Numbered from the stretch's first letter, positions 1 through 7,293 are shown. The stretch is DNA of 7,494 nt from JADKBO01 sp037968395 (GCA_037968395.1 JBBKVK010000085.1:1-7494); one strand, 5' to 3'. The notes: generated from the letters alone by a model not told the origin. Translations and numbers: made by a program.

Positions 1-202
1 CAAAATGAGTTTTCACTTTTGCATTAAATAATCATAATAATTTAATATTATTAACAATTGCCACCGTTATCCTATTTGGAAGAATCCATTAAGATTATAC
101 ATTTTTAAAATTACTACGCTTCAAGTGATGAAAATTAATAATAATTTTCTTTTATGAAAAATATAAATTCCAGAAAAATTTAATGTGACTTGACTTTAAA
201 GG
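1..202. other. AT-rich region downstream of the export operon
   Basis: I see no gene here. Short frames on both strands are broken within a few codons. Weak inverted repeats of almost pure A/T occur at 36-52 (arms AATAAT/ATTATT) and 130-149 (GAAAATTA/TAATTTTC, 4-base loop). The second is followed on the plus strand by TTTT. Neither is a convincing terminator for the minus-strand operon, so the operon's end may lie further left or use another mechanism. Confidence 0.4.
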
Positions 203-1603
203 TTAGTTGATCAACTGGTTAGAAAAATATAAGAAGTTTAACATTTCTATTTGCTGATTGATATACACTTCAACCAATTTTAGTTGGCTAGATATATATT
301 TATCTTGCCTTTTGTTTAGTAAAAAAACAGAGCTTTCACCAAAATTAAATTTTTCATTTTCGCCATTTAACAATTCTAGGTAGCTAACCACGTTTTGCCT
401 AAGTATTACCTTTTGTAACTGTAAGATGTTTTGTTGCTCCCAACTACTTTCTATCTTATTTTGTAGTTCATTTCGCTTATTTTCAATGTCCAGTTTAGTT
501 TCTTCGATTTTCACTCTCCCTTTTTGGATATCCCCTCGCTCACTTCTAAGTAGAATGGGCATAGCAAAATCAAATCCCCACTTGTAATCATTTGGCGAGT
601 ATCTGGCAGAAAAACTGTTATCGGTAGTACTAAATAATGGGTTATATTTTAATTTAAGTTTGGGCTTAAGCTTCTCTCTTTTTAACCTTTGTTCTATTTC
701 AAAATAGGTCAGTTTATTAAGTGCAGCTGCAATGATAGGGTGGTTAGGTAGATTAGCATTATCATAATACGTTACTTCGGAAAATAATTGATCGTCATAG
801 TTTTCGGGAAAAGTTAGTTCCTTCAATGTTACAGGTGACTCTTGAAACCATAAGTAATTTTCAACATTTTGTTTAGATTTTATTAACCCTAATTCATTCT
901 TTTGTATCAGTGCTATTGCGTCTTGGTAAAGGACGTATGCCTCTAGCGTATCTAAGGATGTTTTCTCACCATTAAAATATGATTGCTTTGTGTTTTCAAA
1001 ATACGTATTTGCAATAGATATATTTTCTTCGAGTATTGATTTATATGAACTATATAGTTGCCATGTCAAATAGGTTGTTGTAGCATTATAAATCAAATCA
1101 TTTATCATGATTTGTTGTTCATTTTTTGCCATTTCTTGAAAAACTTTAGCTTGATCGATGGCGGTTTTTCGTTCATTTATAATCAAACCTTGTAGAATGT
1201 TTACCTCTATACCCATATGCCATAATCCAAATTGATCAGTGTTGGCATCAGGGTTTAAAAAAACTCCGTCTGTATTTTCATATCCACCAACTATGTCAAC
1301 ACCTAATATTGTTGGGAATTTTAATTTAGCTTCATATTGGCGAAAATATAATTTATCATCAAAGTTTTTTTGGTTCCACCCTGACGATATTATTGGATCT
1401 AATGCTCCTTTTGCACCTAACATTTCTGCTTTGGCTAAAGTTATTCTAAGATCAGCTTTTTTTGCAATAGGGTGATAGATTAGAATATTTTCTAAATACT
1501 CTGTGTACTTGAAAATTGTGCTATCCCTCTGACTTTTTGCCTGAAAACAATTTAATAAAAAGATAAGAATATAACATGCACAAATGTATGTCCTTCTAAT
1601 CAT
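203..1603 (-). CDS. TolC-family outer-membrane efflux/secretion channel
   Basis: Predicted outer-membrane channel of a tripartite export system, which would dock to the HlyD-type adaptor and carry cargo across the outer membrane. Its 466 residues are normal for the TolC/OEP family. Residues 1-24 are a signal peptide: Arg-Arg at 3-4, a hydrophobic core at 7-20, and a likely signal peptidase I site after Ala-Lys-Ser (22-24). The mature part shows the family's internal duplication. A HPIAKKA stretch at 44-50 is echoed by NHPIIAAALNKL at 287-298. FNGEKTSLDTLEAY at 210-223 is echoed by FNFGESSVFLLNKRQ at 419-433. Both echoes sit in long polar helices (about 145-250 and 355-455) that would form the periplasmic coiled-coil barrel. 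The ATG at 1603 overlaps the thioesterase stop as ATGA, so it is last in the operon and probably translationally coupled. Family assignment is firm; the substrate is unknown. Confidence 0.93.
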   Translation of the reverse strand: MIRRTYICACYILIFLLNCFQAKSQRDSTIFKYTEYLENILIYHPIAKKADLRITLAKAEMLGAKGALDPIISSGWNQKNFDDKLYFRQYEAKLKFPTILGVDIVGGYENTDGVFLNPDANTDQFGLWHMGIEVNILQGLIINERKTAIDQAKVFQEMAKNEQQIMINDLIYNATTTYLTWQLYSSYKSILEENISIANTYFENTKQSYFNGEKTSLDTLEAYVLYQDAIALIQKNELGLIKSKQNVENYLWFQESPVTLKELTFPENYDDQLFSEVTYYDNANLPNHPIIAAALNKLTYFEIEQRLKREKLKPKLKLKYNPLFSTTDNSFSARYSPNDYKWGFDFAMPILLRSERGDIQKGRVKIEETKLDIENKRNELQNKIESSWEQQNILQLQKVILRQNVVSYLELLNGENEKFNFGESSVFLLNKRQDKYISSQLKLVEVYINQQIEMLNFLYFSNQLIN

Positions 1604-1980
1604 AAGCTAAGTTTTATAGAATCTAATGTTTTTCCATAGGGGATTGCATTTCCATTTTCATCTACCATAACAAACACTATGTTTTCTATTTTAATGATAG
1701 AATGTTTTGAAAATACATTTCTAACTTCGCATGAAAAACTAATTGAAGTTCGGCCCACTCCTTTAAACCCTAACCCAATTTCGATTACATCGCCTTGTGA
1801 TGCCGAGCTGACAAAATCAATTTCTGAAATATACTTGGTCACTACATTTTTAGTATCCAGTTTTGTCATGGCATAAATACCAGCTTCCTCATCTATCCAC
1901 CTTAGTAGTGCCCCACCAAACAATGTGTTTCTAGCATTTAAATTCTCTGGCTTTATCAATTTACGTGAATAAAACTTCAT
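1600..1980 (-). CDS. Hot-dog fold acyl-CoA thioesterase (YciA/BACH-like, 4HBT)
   Basis: Small cytoplasmic thioesterase of the YciA/acyl-CoA hydrolase type, expected to split acyl-CoA into free acid and CoA. Its 126 residues make one hot-dog domain. The family's catalytic helix is clear: NARNTLFGGALLRWIDEEAG at 15-34, with the FGG turn at 21-23 and the conserved acidic residue at Asp30. Next come the core strands: VVTKYISEIDFVSSASQGD (46-64), the 'GRTSISFSCEVRN' strand (about 76-88), and a final strand around IENIVFVMVDENGNAIP. There is no signal peptide or membrane segment. It starts 2 bases after the HlyD-type gene and its stop overlaps the channel gene start by 4 bases, so it is an integral part of the export operon. 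A metabolic enzyme in that position is odd. A role in trimming or recycling an acyl chain linked to the exported compound is inference only. The chain-length preference cannot be read from the sequence. Confidence 0.9.
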   Translation of the reverse strand: MKFYSRKLIKPENLNARNTLFGGALLRWIDEEAGIYAMTKLDTKNVVTKYISEIDFVSSASQGDVIEIGLGFKGVGRTSISFSCEVRNVFSKHSIIKIENIVFVMVDENGNAIPYGKTLDSIKLSL

Positions 1981-1982
1981 AT

Positions 1983-3359
1983 TTACTTTATTAATTTTAG
2001 TGGTGCACTAAGTTTTAAGTCTTTTTCTTTTTTCAGTTCTGATTGATAAAAGTCTTGTGGAAATCCATTTAACTGTCTCCATACTTCATACCAAATAGGG
2101 ACTTCTTTCAATAGAATAAATGCATTAGCACCTGTTCCAATACTTAGATTAGATGGCCATTCTTTTTTAATATTATTTGGGCTAAGTAGAATTCTATAAA
2201 AACCATTTTCACTTATAAATTTATCTATAGCTACTATACTTCCTGAAAAGACACCGGTTGAAGATTTAGGCCAACCGCTGATTACAATAGCTGGCCAACC
2301 ATCAAACCTCAACTGAACCTTATTGCCCAATGCTATTAGGGGCAAATCTTGAGGTTTGATATATAACTCTATGGCCAAGTCATATTTGGAAGGCATTATT
2401 GTGGCTATATCAGTTCCTTCTTTGATTGTTTCACCTACTCCTTTTTTTATTGTTTTTGTAATGTAGCCAGATTGAGGAGCTGTGATATAATAAAATTTTT
2501 GCCTTTCGCTATAATTGCTATATTGGTTTTCTAATTTTGATGTTGCTGCAACACTTTCTAGTTTATCAGATAGTGCCGATTGCTTGTCAGATAAGGATTT
2601 AGACAATTTGTCATCGTATTCTCGACCTATGGCAATTAATTCAATTTTTAAATTGGTAAGTTCATTGATTTGATTTAATAATTTGTTTTTTTGAACATTT
2701 AATTTAGCATTTTCTGCTTGTACTTTATACTCTTTTTCTTGCAATTCGGTAAGCGTTTTAAGACCTTTGTCATAAAGTTCTTTAGTCCGCTCCAATTGAT
2801 TTTGGGCTATATCCATATTAATTTTATAAGCCGCTAAATCAATACTATCCATATCAATTTTGTTTCGAGCTTGTTCCATTTTATTTAGAGTTTGCGCTCT
2901 TTTTAACTTCATGCTTTCACCTAATGCAAAATATTGGTTTTGTAAAGCAATGATTTTTTGACTATAAGACTCTATGCTTTGTGTTTTTGCAGATATTTGT
3001 TCAGTGGTACGCTCTAACAAGTTAGGATCAAAGTATTCACTTTTTACCTCTGAAATATAAACGATGGTATCGCCTTTCTCTACATAATCTCCTTCTTGTA
3101 TATACCATTTTTCAAGACGACCAGCAATTACAGATTGTATGGCTTGTGGTCTTTGCTCTGGTGATCTTGTAGTCACATAGCCTTTTGCATTTATATTTTG
3201 AGTCCATGGTAAAAACATACAAATTAAAAACCCAATAAATAAACAGATAAACAACCATAGAGATACTCTTTTTATCTTACTTTTTCTTATCAACTTGAAT
3301 GAGTGCAACTCATTTAAGTCAATATATTGGGCTATGCTGTTTTTCGAAATATTTAACAT
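1983..3359 (-). CDS. HlyD-family periplasmic adaptor (membrane fusion protein)
   Basis: Adaptor that links the inner-membrane ABC exporter to the TolC-type channel. Its 458 residues show the standard order. Residues 1-31 form a short basic cytoplasmic tail, followed by one membrane anchor at about 32-51. The first lipoyl half-motif lies at about 74-104 (GRLEKWYIQEGDYVEKGDTI). A long coiled coil rich in Lys, Glu, Gln and Leu spans about 112-285. The second lipoyl half follows at about 290-320 (ITAPQSGYITKTIKKGVGE), then a beta-barrel domain to about 380. The C-terminus carries an aromatic-rich tail, PIWYEVWRQLNGFPQDFY (421-438), and a basic end, which I do not associate with classical HlyD. 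The ATG at 3359 lies 11 bases after the ABC stop, with AAAGG just upstream as a modest ribosome-binding site. The gene is followed after 2 bases by the thioesterase. Family assignment is secure; the cargo is not indicated. Confidence 0.93.
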   Translation of the reverse strand: MLNISKNSIAQYIDLNELHSFKLIRKSKIKRVSLWLFICLFIGFLICMFLPWTQNINAKGYVTTRSPEQRPQAIQSVIAGRLEKWYIQEGDYVEKGDTIVYISEVKSEYFDPNLLERTTEQISAKTQSIESYSQKIIALQNQYFALGESMKLKRAQTLNKMEQARNKIDMDSIDLAAYKINMDIAQNQLERTKELYDKGLKTLTELQEKEYKVQAENAKLNVQKNKLLNQINELTNLKIELIAIGREYDDKLSKSLSDKQSALSDKLESVAATSKLENQYSNYSERQKFYYITAPQSGYITKTIKKGVGETIKEGTDIATIMPSKYDLAIELYIKPQDLPLIALGNKVQLRFDGWPAIVISGWPKSSTGVFSGSIVAIDKFISENGFYRILLSPNNIKKEWPSNLSIGTGANAFILLKEVPIWYEVWRQLNGFPQDFYQSELKKEKDLKLSAPLKLIK

Positions 3360-3370
3360 GAGTAGTGCCT

Positions 3371-5008
3371 TTATTTATTATTTAATTCAAGAACCCTATC
3401 ACAGGTCTCTTCCCAGTAATAAAAATCAGATACGACTACAACTGTCCAGTTTCGTTCTTTACTCATGATATAATCAATAATCCGCTTTTTTTCTTTTGTC
3501 TCTGTAAATTGTAATGGGTCTTCCATCAAAAGCAACTTTGGTTTATTCACAATAATTCTAGCTATTAACAATTTTTCAATTATACCTCTAGGAAGTCTTC
3601 TACCGCCACTATCAACAAAGCCATCAATGCCAAAAGGTTGATGGATTAAATAATCGTCTAAGGCTAATACTTTTAAGATCTCATTAATGTCTTTGTCTTC
3701 TATTGATCTACCTAGTAAGATGTTTTCGCGGAATGTTCCTTCAAAAATTTGATTAATTGGAAATGATACGCCTATTGAATCATAGAGCATTTCTCTCTGA
3801 TAAGTAGCAAAAGGCGTATCGTTAATATACAACTCACCATCATCAATCTCATGAATTCCAGCCAATATTTGGAGAAGTAGAGATTTACCGCTACCCGATT
3901 TACCAGTAAGAATTACTTTTTCATTTTCTTTTATTTCGAAAGATATGTTATTAATTACTTTATTCTTTTCATCAGGAAATCCAAAAGATAATTCTCTAGC
4001 CTTAATGGACAGCCCTTTATCTGAATTGATTAAAGCTTTGCCATTGGTTTCATCTAGCTTTAGGTCTGTTACATAACCAATCTTTTCTAATGCTGTTAAT
4101 ACATCATATATTGTATCAATAATTCTTAAAACTTTTTCTACAGAATTGATAATTAATATAATTATGATCTCTGCTGCAACAAACTGACCAATATTCATCC
4201 TTTCATCAAAAACTAGGTACCCTCCGAGTAATAATAGTCCAGCAGCTAGTATGACCTTAAATCCAATAAATAGTCTAAACTGATTCATTAATACTTGAAA
4301 ATGCTTTTCTCTTGAGACCAAATAGTCACTGACTATTTCATCAGTTTTAGTTAAGTGCATATTGTGTTTAGCATACATTTTAAAACTTCTATTGCCTCTT
4401 GCTATTTCCTCTAACCAATGTGCCAATTTATATTTGTAATTGCTTTCTTTTAAGCTTGTCCTTAGTCCTTTGGGTCCGGTTACTTTAAAAATCAACCACA
4501 ATATTAAGCTAAGAGAAATTCCTAATATTATAAAGTAGGAGCTGTAAATAGTTAGTAGAATTAATCCAAATACAATTTGAAAAATTGCTAGTGAAAAATC
4601 TGTTAAAATCTTTGGGAGTCCTTTTTGAATGGTAATCGTATCAAAAAAGCGATTCACCAACTCTGGGGCATGAACTTTATCTAATTGGATAAAAGTTATT
4701 TTGGGTAGTCTATAAGCAAACTCAAAGGCAGAATTAGCAAATAAATCTTGTTGGATATTCTCGACAATTCTTAATTGTATAACTTGTAAAAAACCTGTAA
4801 CAGCTATACCTATCAAGACAAAGCAAACCAATATTATCCATGTAGAGGTTAATTGACCAGTTTGGAGGAAATTTATAATTGCTTGAATTCCAAGAGGAAG
4901 AGTTAAATTGACCACTCCGATAAATAGGGCGTAGAAATAAATTTGTCTGATTTCAGGTTTATATTTTGATAACAGATTCCAAAATCTCTTTATGAGAGGT
5001 GTTGCCAT
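3371..5008 (-). CDS. ABC exporter (6 TM + NBD) with degenerate ATPase motifs
   Basis: Inner-membrane half-transporter of the type I secretion/exporter class, 545 residues from the ATG at 5008. Membrane helices lie at about 23-45, 57-79, 137-155, 156-176, 245-268 and 274-294, followed by a nucleotide-binding domain from about 333. There is no N-terminal C39 peptidase domain. Walker A is perfect (GKSGSGKS, 369-376), and the A-loop aromatic (Phe344 in FGFP) and FEGTFRENILLG (422-433) are recognisable. Other ATPase motifs have diverged: the Q-loop Gln is Pro417, the signature is LPRGI (472-476), Walker B ends Glu-Asp (496-497) instead of Asp-Glu, SALD is QFTE, and the switch His is Asp528. The frame can extend to a TTG at 5032, but a candidate -7 promoter box covers that codon, and MATPLIKRFW looks like the natural N-terminus, so the ATG is preferred. 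It is first in the export operon. Transport by a non-canonical ATP mechanism is inference. Confidence 0.9.
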   Translation of the reverse strand: MATPLIKRFWNLLSKYKPEIRQIYFYALFIGVVNLTLPLGIQAIINFLQTGQLTSTWIILVCFVLIGIAVTGFLQVIQLRIVENIQQDLFANSAFEFAYRLPKITFIQLDKVHAPELVNRFFDTITIQKGLPKILTDFSLAIFQIVFGLILLTIYSSYFIILGISLSLILWLIFKVTGPKGLRTSLKESNYKYKLAHWLEEIARGNRSFKMYAKHNMHLTKTDEIVSDYLVSREKHFQVLMNQFRLFIGFKVILAAGLLLLGGYLVFDERMNIGQFVAAEIIIILIINSVEKVLRIIDTIYDVLTALEKIGYVTDLKLDETNGKALINSDKGLSIKARELSFGFPDEKNKVINNISFEIKENEKVILTGKSGSGKSLLLQILAGIHEIDDGELYINDTPFATYQREMLYDSIGVSFPINQIFEGTFRENILLGRSIEDKDINEILKVLALDDYLIHQPFGIDGFVDSGGRRLPRGIIEKLLIARIIVNKPKLLLMEDPLQFTETKEKKRIIDYIMSKERNWTVVVVSDFYYWEETCDRVLELNNK

Positions 5009-5029
5009 ATAATTTCTTTCGTTTGTTAA

Positions 5030-5037
5030 CAAAGGTA
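5030..5037 (-). promoter_or_regulatory. Candidate Bacteroidota -7 promoter box for the export operon
   Basis: The minus strand reads TACCTTTG, an exact match to the Bacteroidota -7 consensus TAnnTTTG. It lies 21 bases upstream of the ATG at 5008. No clear TTTG-type -33 element sits about 19 bases further upstream (the area is AT-rich, around 5057-5060), so the call rests on one box. If real, transcription would begin near 5023-5025. That excludes the alternative TTG start at 5032, leaves a very short leader, and gives the four-gene operon a promoter separate from the SDR gene. Confidence 0.4.
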
Positions 5038-5169
5038 ATGGTATTTAGTTTATTCATTATACATGTAGAATAAATTCACATTGTGCAAAGTGATTATCCA
5101 ATACATACTAATTAAGAATCCTATTTTGATCCAAAATGTAAATCCAGAAATTTGATGTAAATATTAATG

Positions 5170-6591
5170 TTACTTTGCAATTGCAGAGAGCATACCATTA
5201 AAGATTAGACCATGAAATGGTAAGACAAGGTACCAGTATGTTCTTCCCCACAAACCTCTAGGCCTAAAAGTTGCGGTTTGTACCACTTTATTGCCTTCTA
5301 TTTTAAACTCCAGCCAAGCATCACCTGGTAATTTCATCTCCGCATACAAAAGGAGTCTTCCTTCTTTTTCGTTTGCGTAAAGAACCCTCCAAAAATCTAT
5401 AGCATCACCTACATTTATACTATTTACATTGGTTCGTCCTCTTCTGAGACCTACTCCACCATTTAGTTTATCAATATAGCCTCTTATCTTCCACAACCAA
5501 TCTCCATAATAATACCCAGTCTTGCCTCCTATAGCCCATATTTTACTAAGGGTATTTTTTTTGTTTGTATATTTCTTATTTCTTTTATCAATATAACAGC
5601 CGTATGATGGGACATCAATAAACTCAGTTATATTGAAATCAAATCTGCCGCTAACAAATGAATCCTTCCAACTCGAGACAATAGCGTTTTGCTCTATTTT
5701 ATTAAATGCTTTGTTAAGTGATACTCTATAATTTTCTGGTTTAATACCCAGTATTTTATTAATTCGATCATCTTTTGCGACTACTTCGACCTTCATACTG
5801 TCAACTAGGGAAATAGCAAGTAAATAACTTGTAGACGTTACAAAATACAACCAATATGAAGACAACTTTGGTGTCATGAAAGGTACTGTGTAAATCCACC
5901 TTTTTAGTTTCCTTTCTGCTGCAAACTCGAGCATCATATCTTTATACGTTAATACATCTGGACCGCCAATATCAAAACCATCATCATACAAAGCTTCATT
6001 CTCTAGAGATTTGGTTAATATGATGATTACATCTGCTATCCCTATTGGTTGGCATTTGGTTAAGACCCATTTGGGAGTGATCATAAAAGGTAGTTTTTCA
6101 ACCAAATCTCTTATGATTTCAAAGGATGCACTTCCTGAACCAATAATTATTCCAGCCCTCAAAGCTGTTAGGTGGTACTTAGTTGATGCTAAGGTTTCCT
6201 CTACTGCTTTTCTTGATTTTAAATGCTTTGATAAACTACTAGATTCGTCGTTTACAATTCCAGTAAGATATATAACTTGGTTGACTGAAGTTTTTTCTAG
6301 TTGATTTTTGAAGTTGGTCGCTGACAATAACTCTTTTTCGCTAAAGTCACCTGATGACGACATAGAGTGAATTAGATAATAAGCTACATCTATATCTTTG
6401 GGAATTACAGAAAGGGATGATTCATCTAAAAAATCTAATTCTATTACTGTGACCTTATCAGAGATAGACTCTGGAAAGGAGAATCGCAACTTGTCTCTTA
6501 CACAACACACCACTTCATGACCCTGACCAACTAATACTGGTAACATCCTTTTACCTATATAACCTGTAGCTCCAGTAAGTAATATTCTCAT
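5170..6591 (-). CDS. SDR-family NAD(P)-binding protein with DUF2867 domain (YbjT-like)
   Basis: Two-domain protein of 473 residues, close to the length of E. coli YbjT. Residues 1-36 carry an atypical/extended SDR Rossmann start: TGATGYIG at 7-14, then a beta strand ending in CCVRD that would read the cofactor ribose, probably NADP. YYLIHSMSSSGDF (71-83) and VIYLTGIV (106-113) fit NmrA-like SDRs. The Tyr-x3-Lys site is replaced by His123 and Arg127 in SKHLKSRKAVEE, so it may be a sensor or carrier rather than a true dehydrogenase. Residues from about 315 to the end match DUF2867, a START/SRPBCC-like ligand-binding fold. That region has many aromatics (GYYYGDWLW, 359-367), GGVGLRRGR (378-386), and an end typical of this family (RPRGLWGRTYWYLVLPFH). 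It has its own candidate promoter and leader. No terminator is evident before the ABC operon, so some read-through is possible. The biochemical function is unknown. Confidence 0.9.
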   Translation of the reverse strand: MRILLTGATGYIGKRMLPVLVGQGHEVVCCVRDKLRFSFPESISDKVTVIELDFLDESSLSVIPKDIDVAYYLIHSMSSSGDFSEKELLSATNFKNQLEKTSVNQVIYLTGIVNDESSSLSKHLKSRKAVEETLASTKYHLTALRAGIIIGSGSASFEIIRDLVEKLPFMITPKWVLTKCQPIGIADVIIILTKSLENEALYDDGFDIGGPDVLTYKDMMLEFAAERKLKRWIYTVPFMTPKLSSYWLYFVTSTSYLLAISLVDSMKVEVVAKDDRINKILGIKPENYRVSLNKAFNKIEQNAIVSSWKDSFVSGRFDFNITEFIDVPSYGCYIDKRNKKYTNKKNTLSKIWAIGGKTGYYYGDWLWKIRGYIDKLNGGVGLRRGRTNVNSINVGDAIDFWRVLYANEKEGRLLLYAEMKLPGDAWLEFKIEGNKVVQTATFRPRGLWGRTYWYLVLPFHGLIFNGMLSAIAK

Positions 6592-6669
6592 GTATAAATA
6601 ATTAGGTACAATATATTTGAATCAGTAGTAATGTTTAGTTAACCTAATTTTCATAAATTAGTTTTACTT
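6592..6669 (-). promoter_or_regulatory. SDR gene leader with mutually exclusive hairpins
   Basis: Three complementary segments lie in the leader. In transcript order they are CTAATTT (6661-6655), AAATTAGGT (6650-6642) and ACCTAATT (6607-6600). The middle one can pair with the first (7 bp, 4-base loop) or with the last (8 bp, 34-base loop), but not both at once. The last segment ends 8 bases before the ATG at 6591, where the ribosome would bind. This could be a simple translational switch, but the segments are AT-rich and chance cannot be excluded. I recognise no known riboswitch. Confidence 0.25.
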
Positions 6670-6677
6670 CAAATGTA
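6670..6677 (-). promoter_or_regulatory. Candidate Bacteroidota -7 promoter box for the SDR gene
   Basis: The minus strand reads TACATTTG, an exact TAnnTTTG match, 78 bases upstream of the SDR ATG. The -33 position falls in the T-run of the upstream terminator (TTTTTTTTC), which is only a poor match to TTTG. The order of terminator, then promoter, then leader is sensible for a separately transcribed gene. A single short box in AT-rich DNA keeps confidence low. Confidence 0.4.
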
Positions 6678-6694
6678 TTAAAATATATTTTAAG

Positions 6695-6730
6695 AAAAAA
6701 AAGCCATAATTTGATAAAATGACGGCCTTT
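6695..6730 (-). terminator. Intrinsic terminator downstream of the 178-codon gene
   Basis: On the minus strand, GCCGTCATTT and AAATTATGGC (arms 6726-6717 and 6712-6703) pair over 10 positions, with one G-U and one mismatch, around a TATC loop. Eight T residues follow (6702-6695). AAAG before the stem and TTTT after it can extend the pairing. It lies 26 bases after the stop at 6757, so it ends transcription of that gene and separates it from the SDR gene. Its presence supports the minus-strand 178-codon frame as a real gene. Confidence 0.75.
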
Positions 6731-6756
6731 AATTGAAATTGATTCTAAATTATCTT

Positions 6757-7293
6757 TTAATCGAGCTTATTGGTTTTGGGCTCAAAGACCCACCATATCT
6801 CACCACTTTTTTGATTGAAGGATAGTTTAATAACCCCGCCTTCAAAGTAAATTAAATACTTACCTTTAATGTCCAGGTTCTCTTTATTTTGTTTCGCATA
6901 AAATTTACCATCCTCATAATGGAATATGATACCATTACTAAAGACAACCTTGGCGTTAAAATCACTCTCTTTTAAGGTTGATTTAGTAATTTCACTACTC
7001 ATGGAAAGACCATTAGATTCATAGGTGTAATTATTTTTACTCAACCCATTTGCATAGTTACTTTCTTTATTAACCAATTCTAACATTCCACTAGATAATT
7101 GAAAAGTATCGATACCCTTTTTATATGTTGGATAAACCGTTAAAGTATATTCTTCATCAATTGAAAAACTTTTTGGTTGATCATTGTTTTTCAAGACAAG
7201 AAATCCATTCTTGTTTTTGAGTTCGAATGGTGTACTAGGAGGATAACTGATTGACTCACTTTTTGTTGGAGAAATTTTTAAATATAACGGCAT
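6757..7293 (-). CDS. Hypothetical beta-rich protein, probably 5'-truncated
   Basis: I do not recognise the family. The 178 codons look like genuine coding sequence: a coherent frame, ordinary composition for its neighbours, and a terminator just downstream. The product is rich in Ser, Asn, Lys and aromatics with alternating hydrophobics. Short turn-separated strands near the end (SNGIIFHYEDGKFYAKQ, GKYLIYFEGGVIKLSFNQ, EIWWVFEP) suggest a beta-sheet protein, possibly a secreted or envelope one. There is no signal peptide. The nominal ATG at 7293 has no convincing ribosome-binding site and lies where the plus-strand kinase fragment begins. In frame, upstream codons stop at 7324-7326 inside that fragment. 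I infer that the true N-terminus, perhaps with a signal sequence, was lost at the junction near 7284-7293. A short intact cytoplasmic protein is the less likely alternative. Confidence 0.6.
   Translation of the reverse strand: MPLYLKISPTKSESISYPPSTPFELKNKNGFLVLKNNDQPKSFSIDEEYTLTVYPTYKKGIDTFQLSSGMLELVNKESNYANGLSKNNYTYESNGLSMSSEITKSTLKESDFNAKVVFSNGIIFHYEDGKFYAKQNKENLDIKGKYLIYFEGGVIKLSFNQKSGEIWWVFEPKTNKLD

Noticed and set aside
130..149. Perfect 8-bp inverted repeat with a 4-base loop in the left intergenic region, as a possible terminator.
   Set aside because: The stem is nearly all A/T, and the T-run lies on the wrong side for the minus-strand operon. It is described only as part of the AT-rich region.
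1540..1603. Possible lipoprotein signal in the TolC-family protein (LLNC at residues 16-19).
   Set aside because: The residue before the Cys is Asn, which does not fit the lipobox, and a better signal peptidase I site (Ala-Lys-Ser) follows at 22-24.
5123..5137. ATTTTG/CAAAAT inverted repeat between the SDR and ABC genes, as a possible terminator or operator.
   Set aside because: Only 6 bp with a 3-base loop and no T-run after it; this is expected by chance in such AT-rich DNA.
6011..6304. Plus-strand open frame of 97 codons opposite the SDR gene.
   Set aside because: It is fully antisense to a strongly recognisable coding region and has no domain or start signal of its own. The same holds for plus-strand frames at 1239-1475 and 1679-1876.
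7202..7228. Plus-strand NPFLFLSSN, in the same frame as the kinase fragment, resembling the NPHFLFN H-box of LytS-like kinases.
   Set aside because: The phosphorylated His is missing, the spacing to the ATP-binding glycine box is far too short (about 28 codons), a stop lies between them (7244-7246), and the opposite strand codes a coherent protein here.
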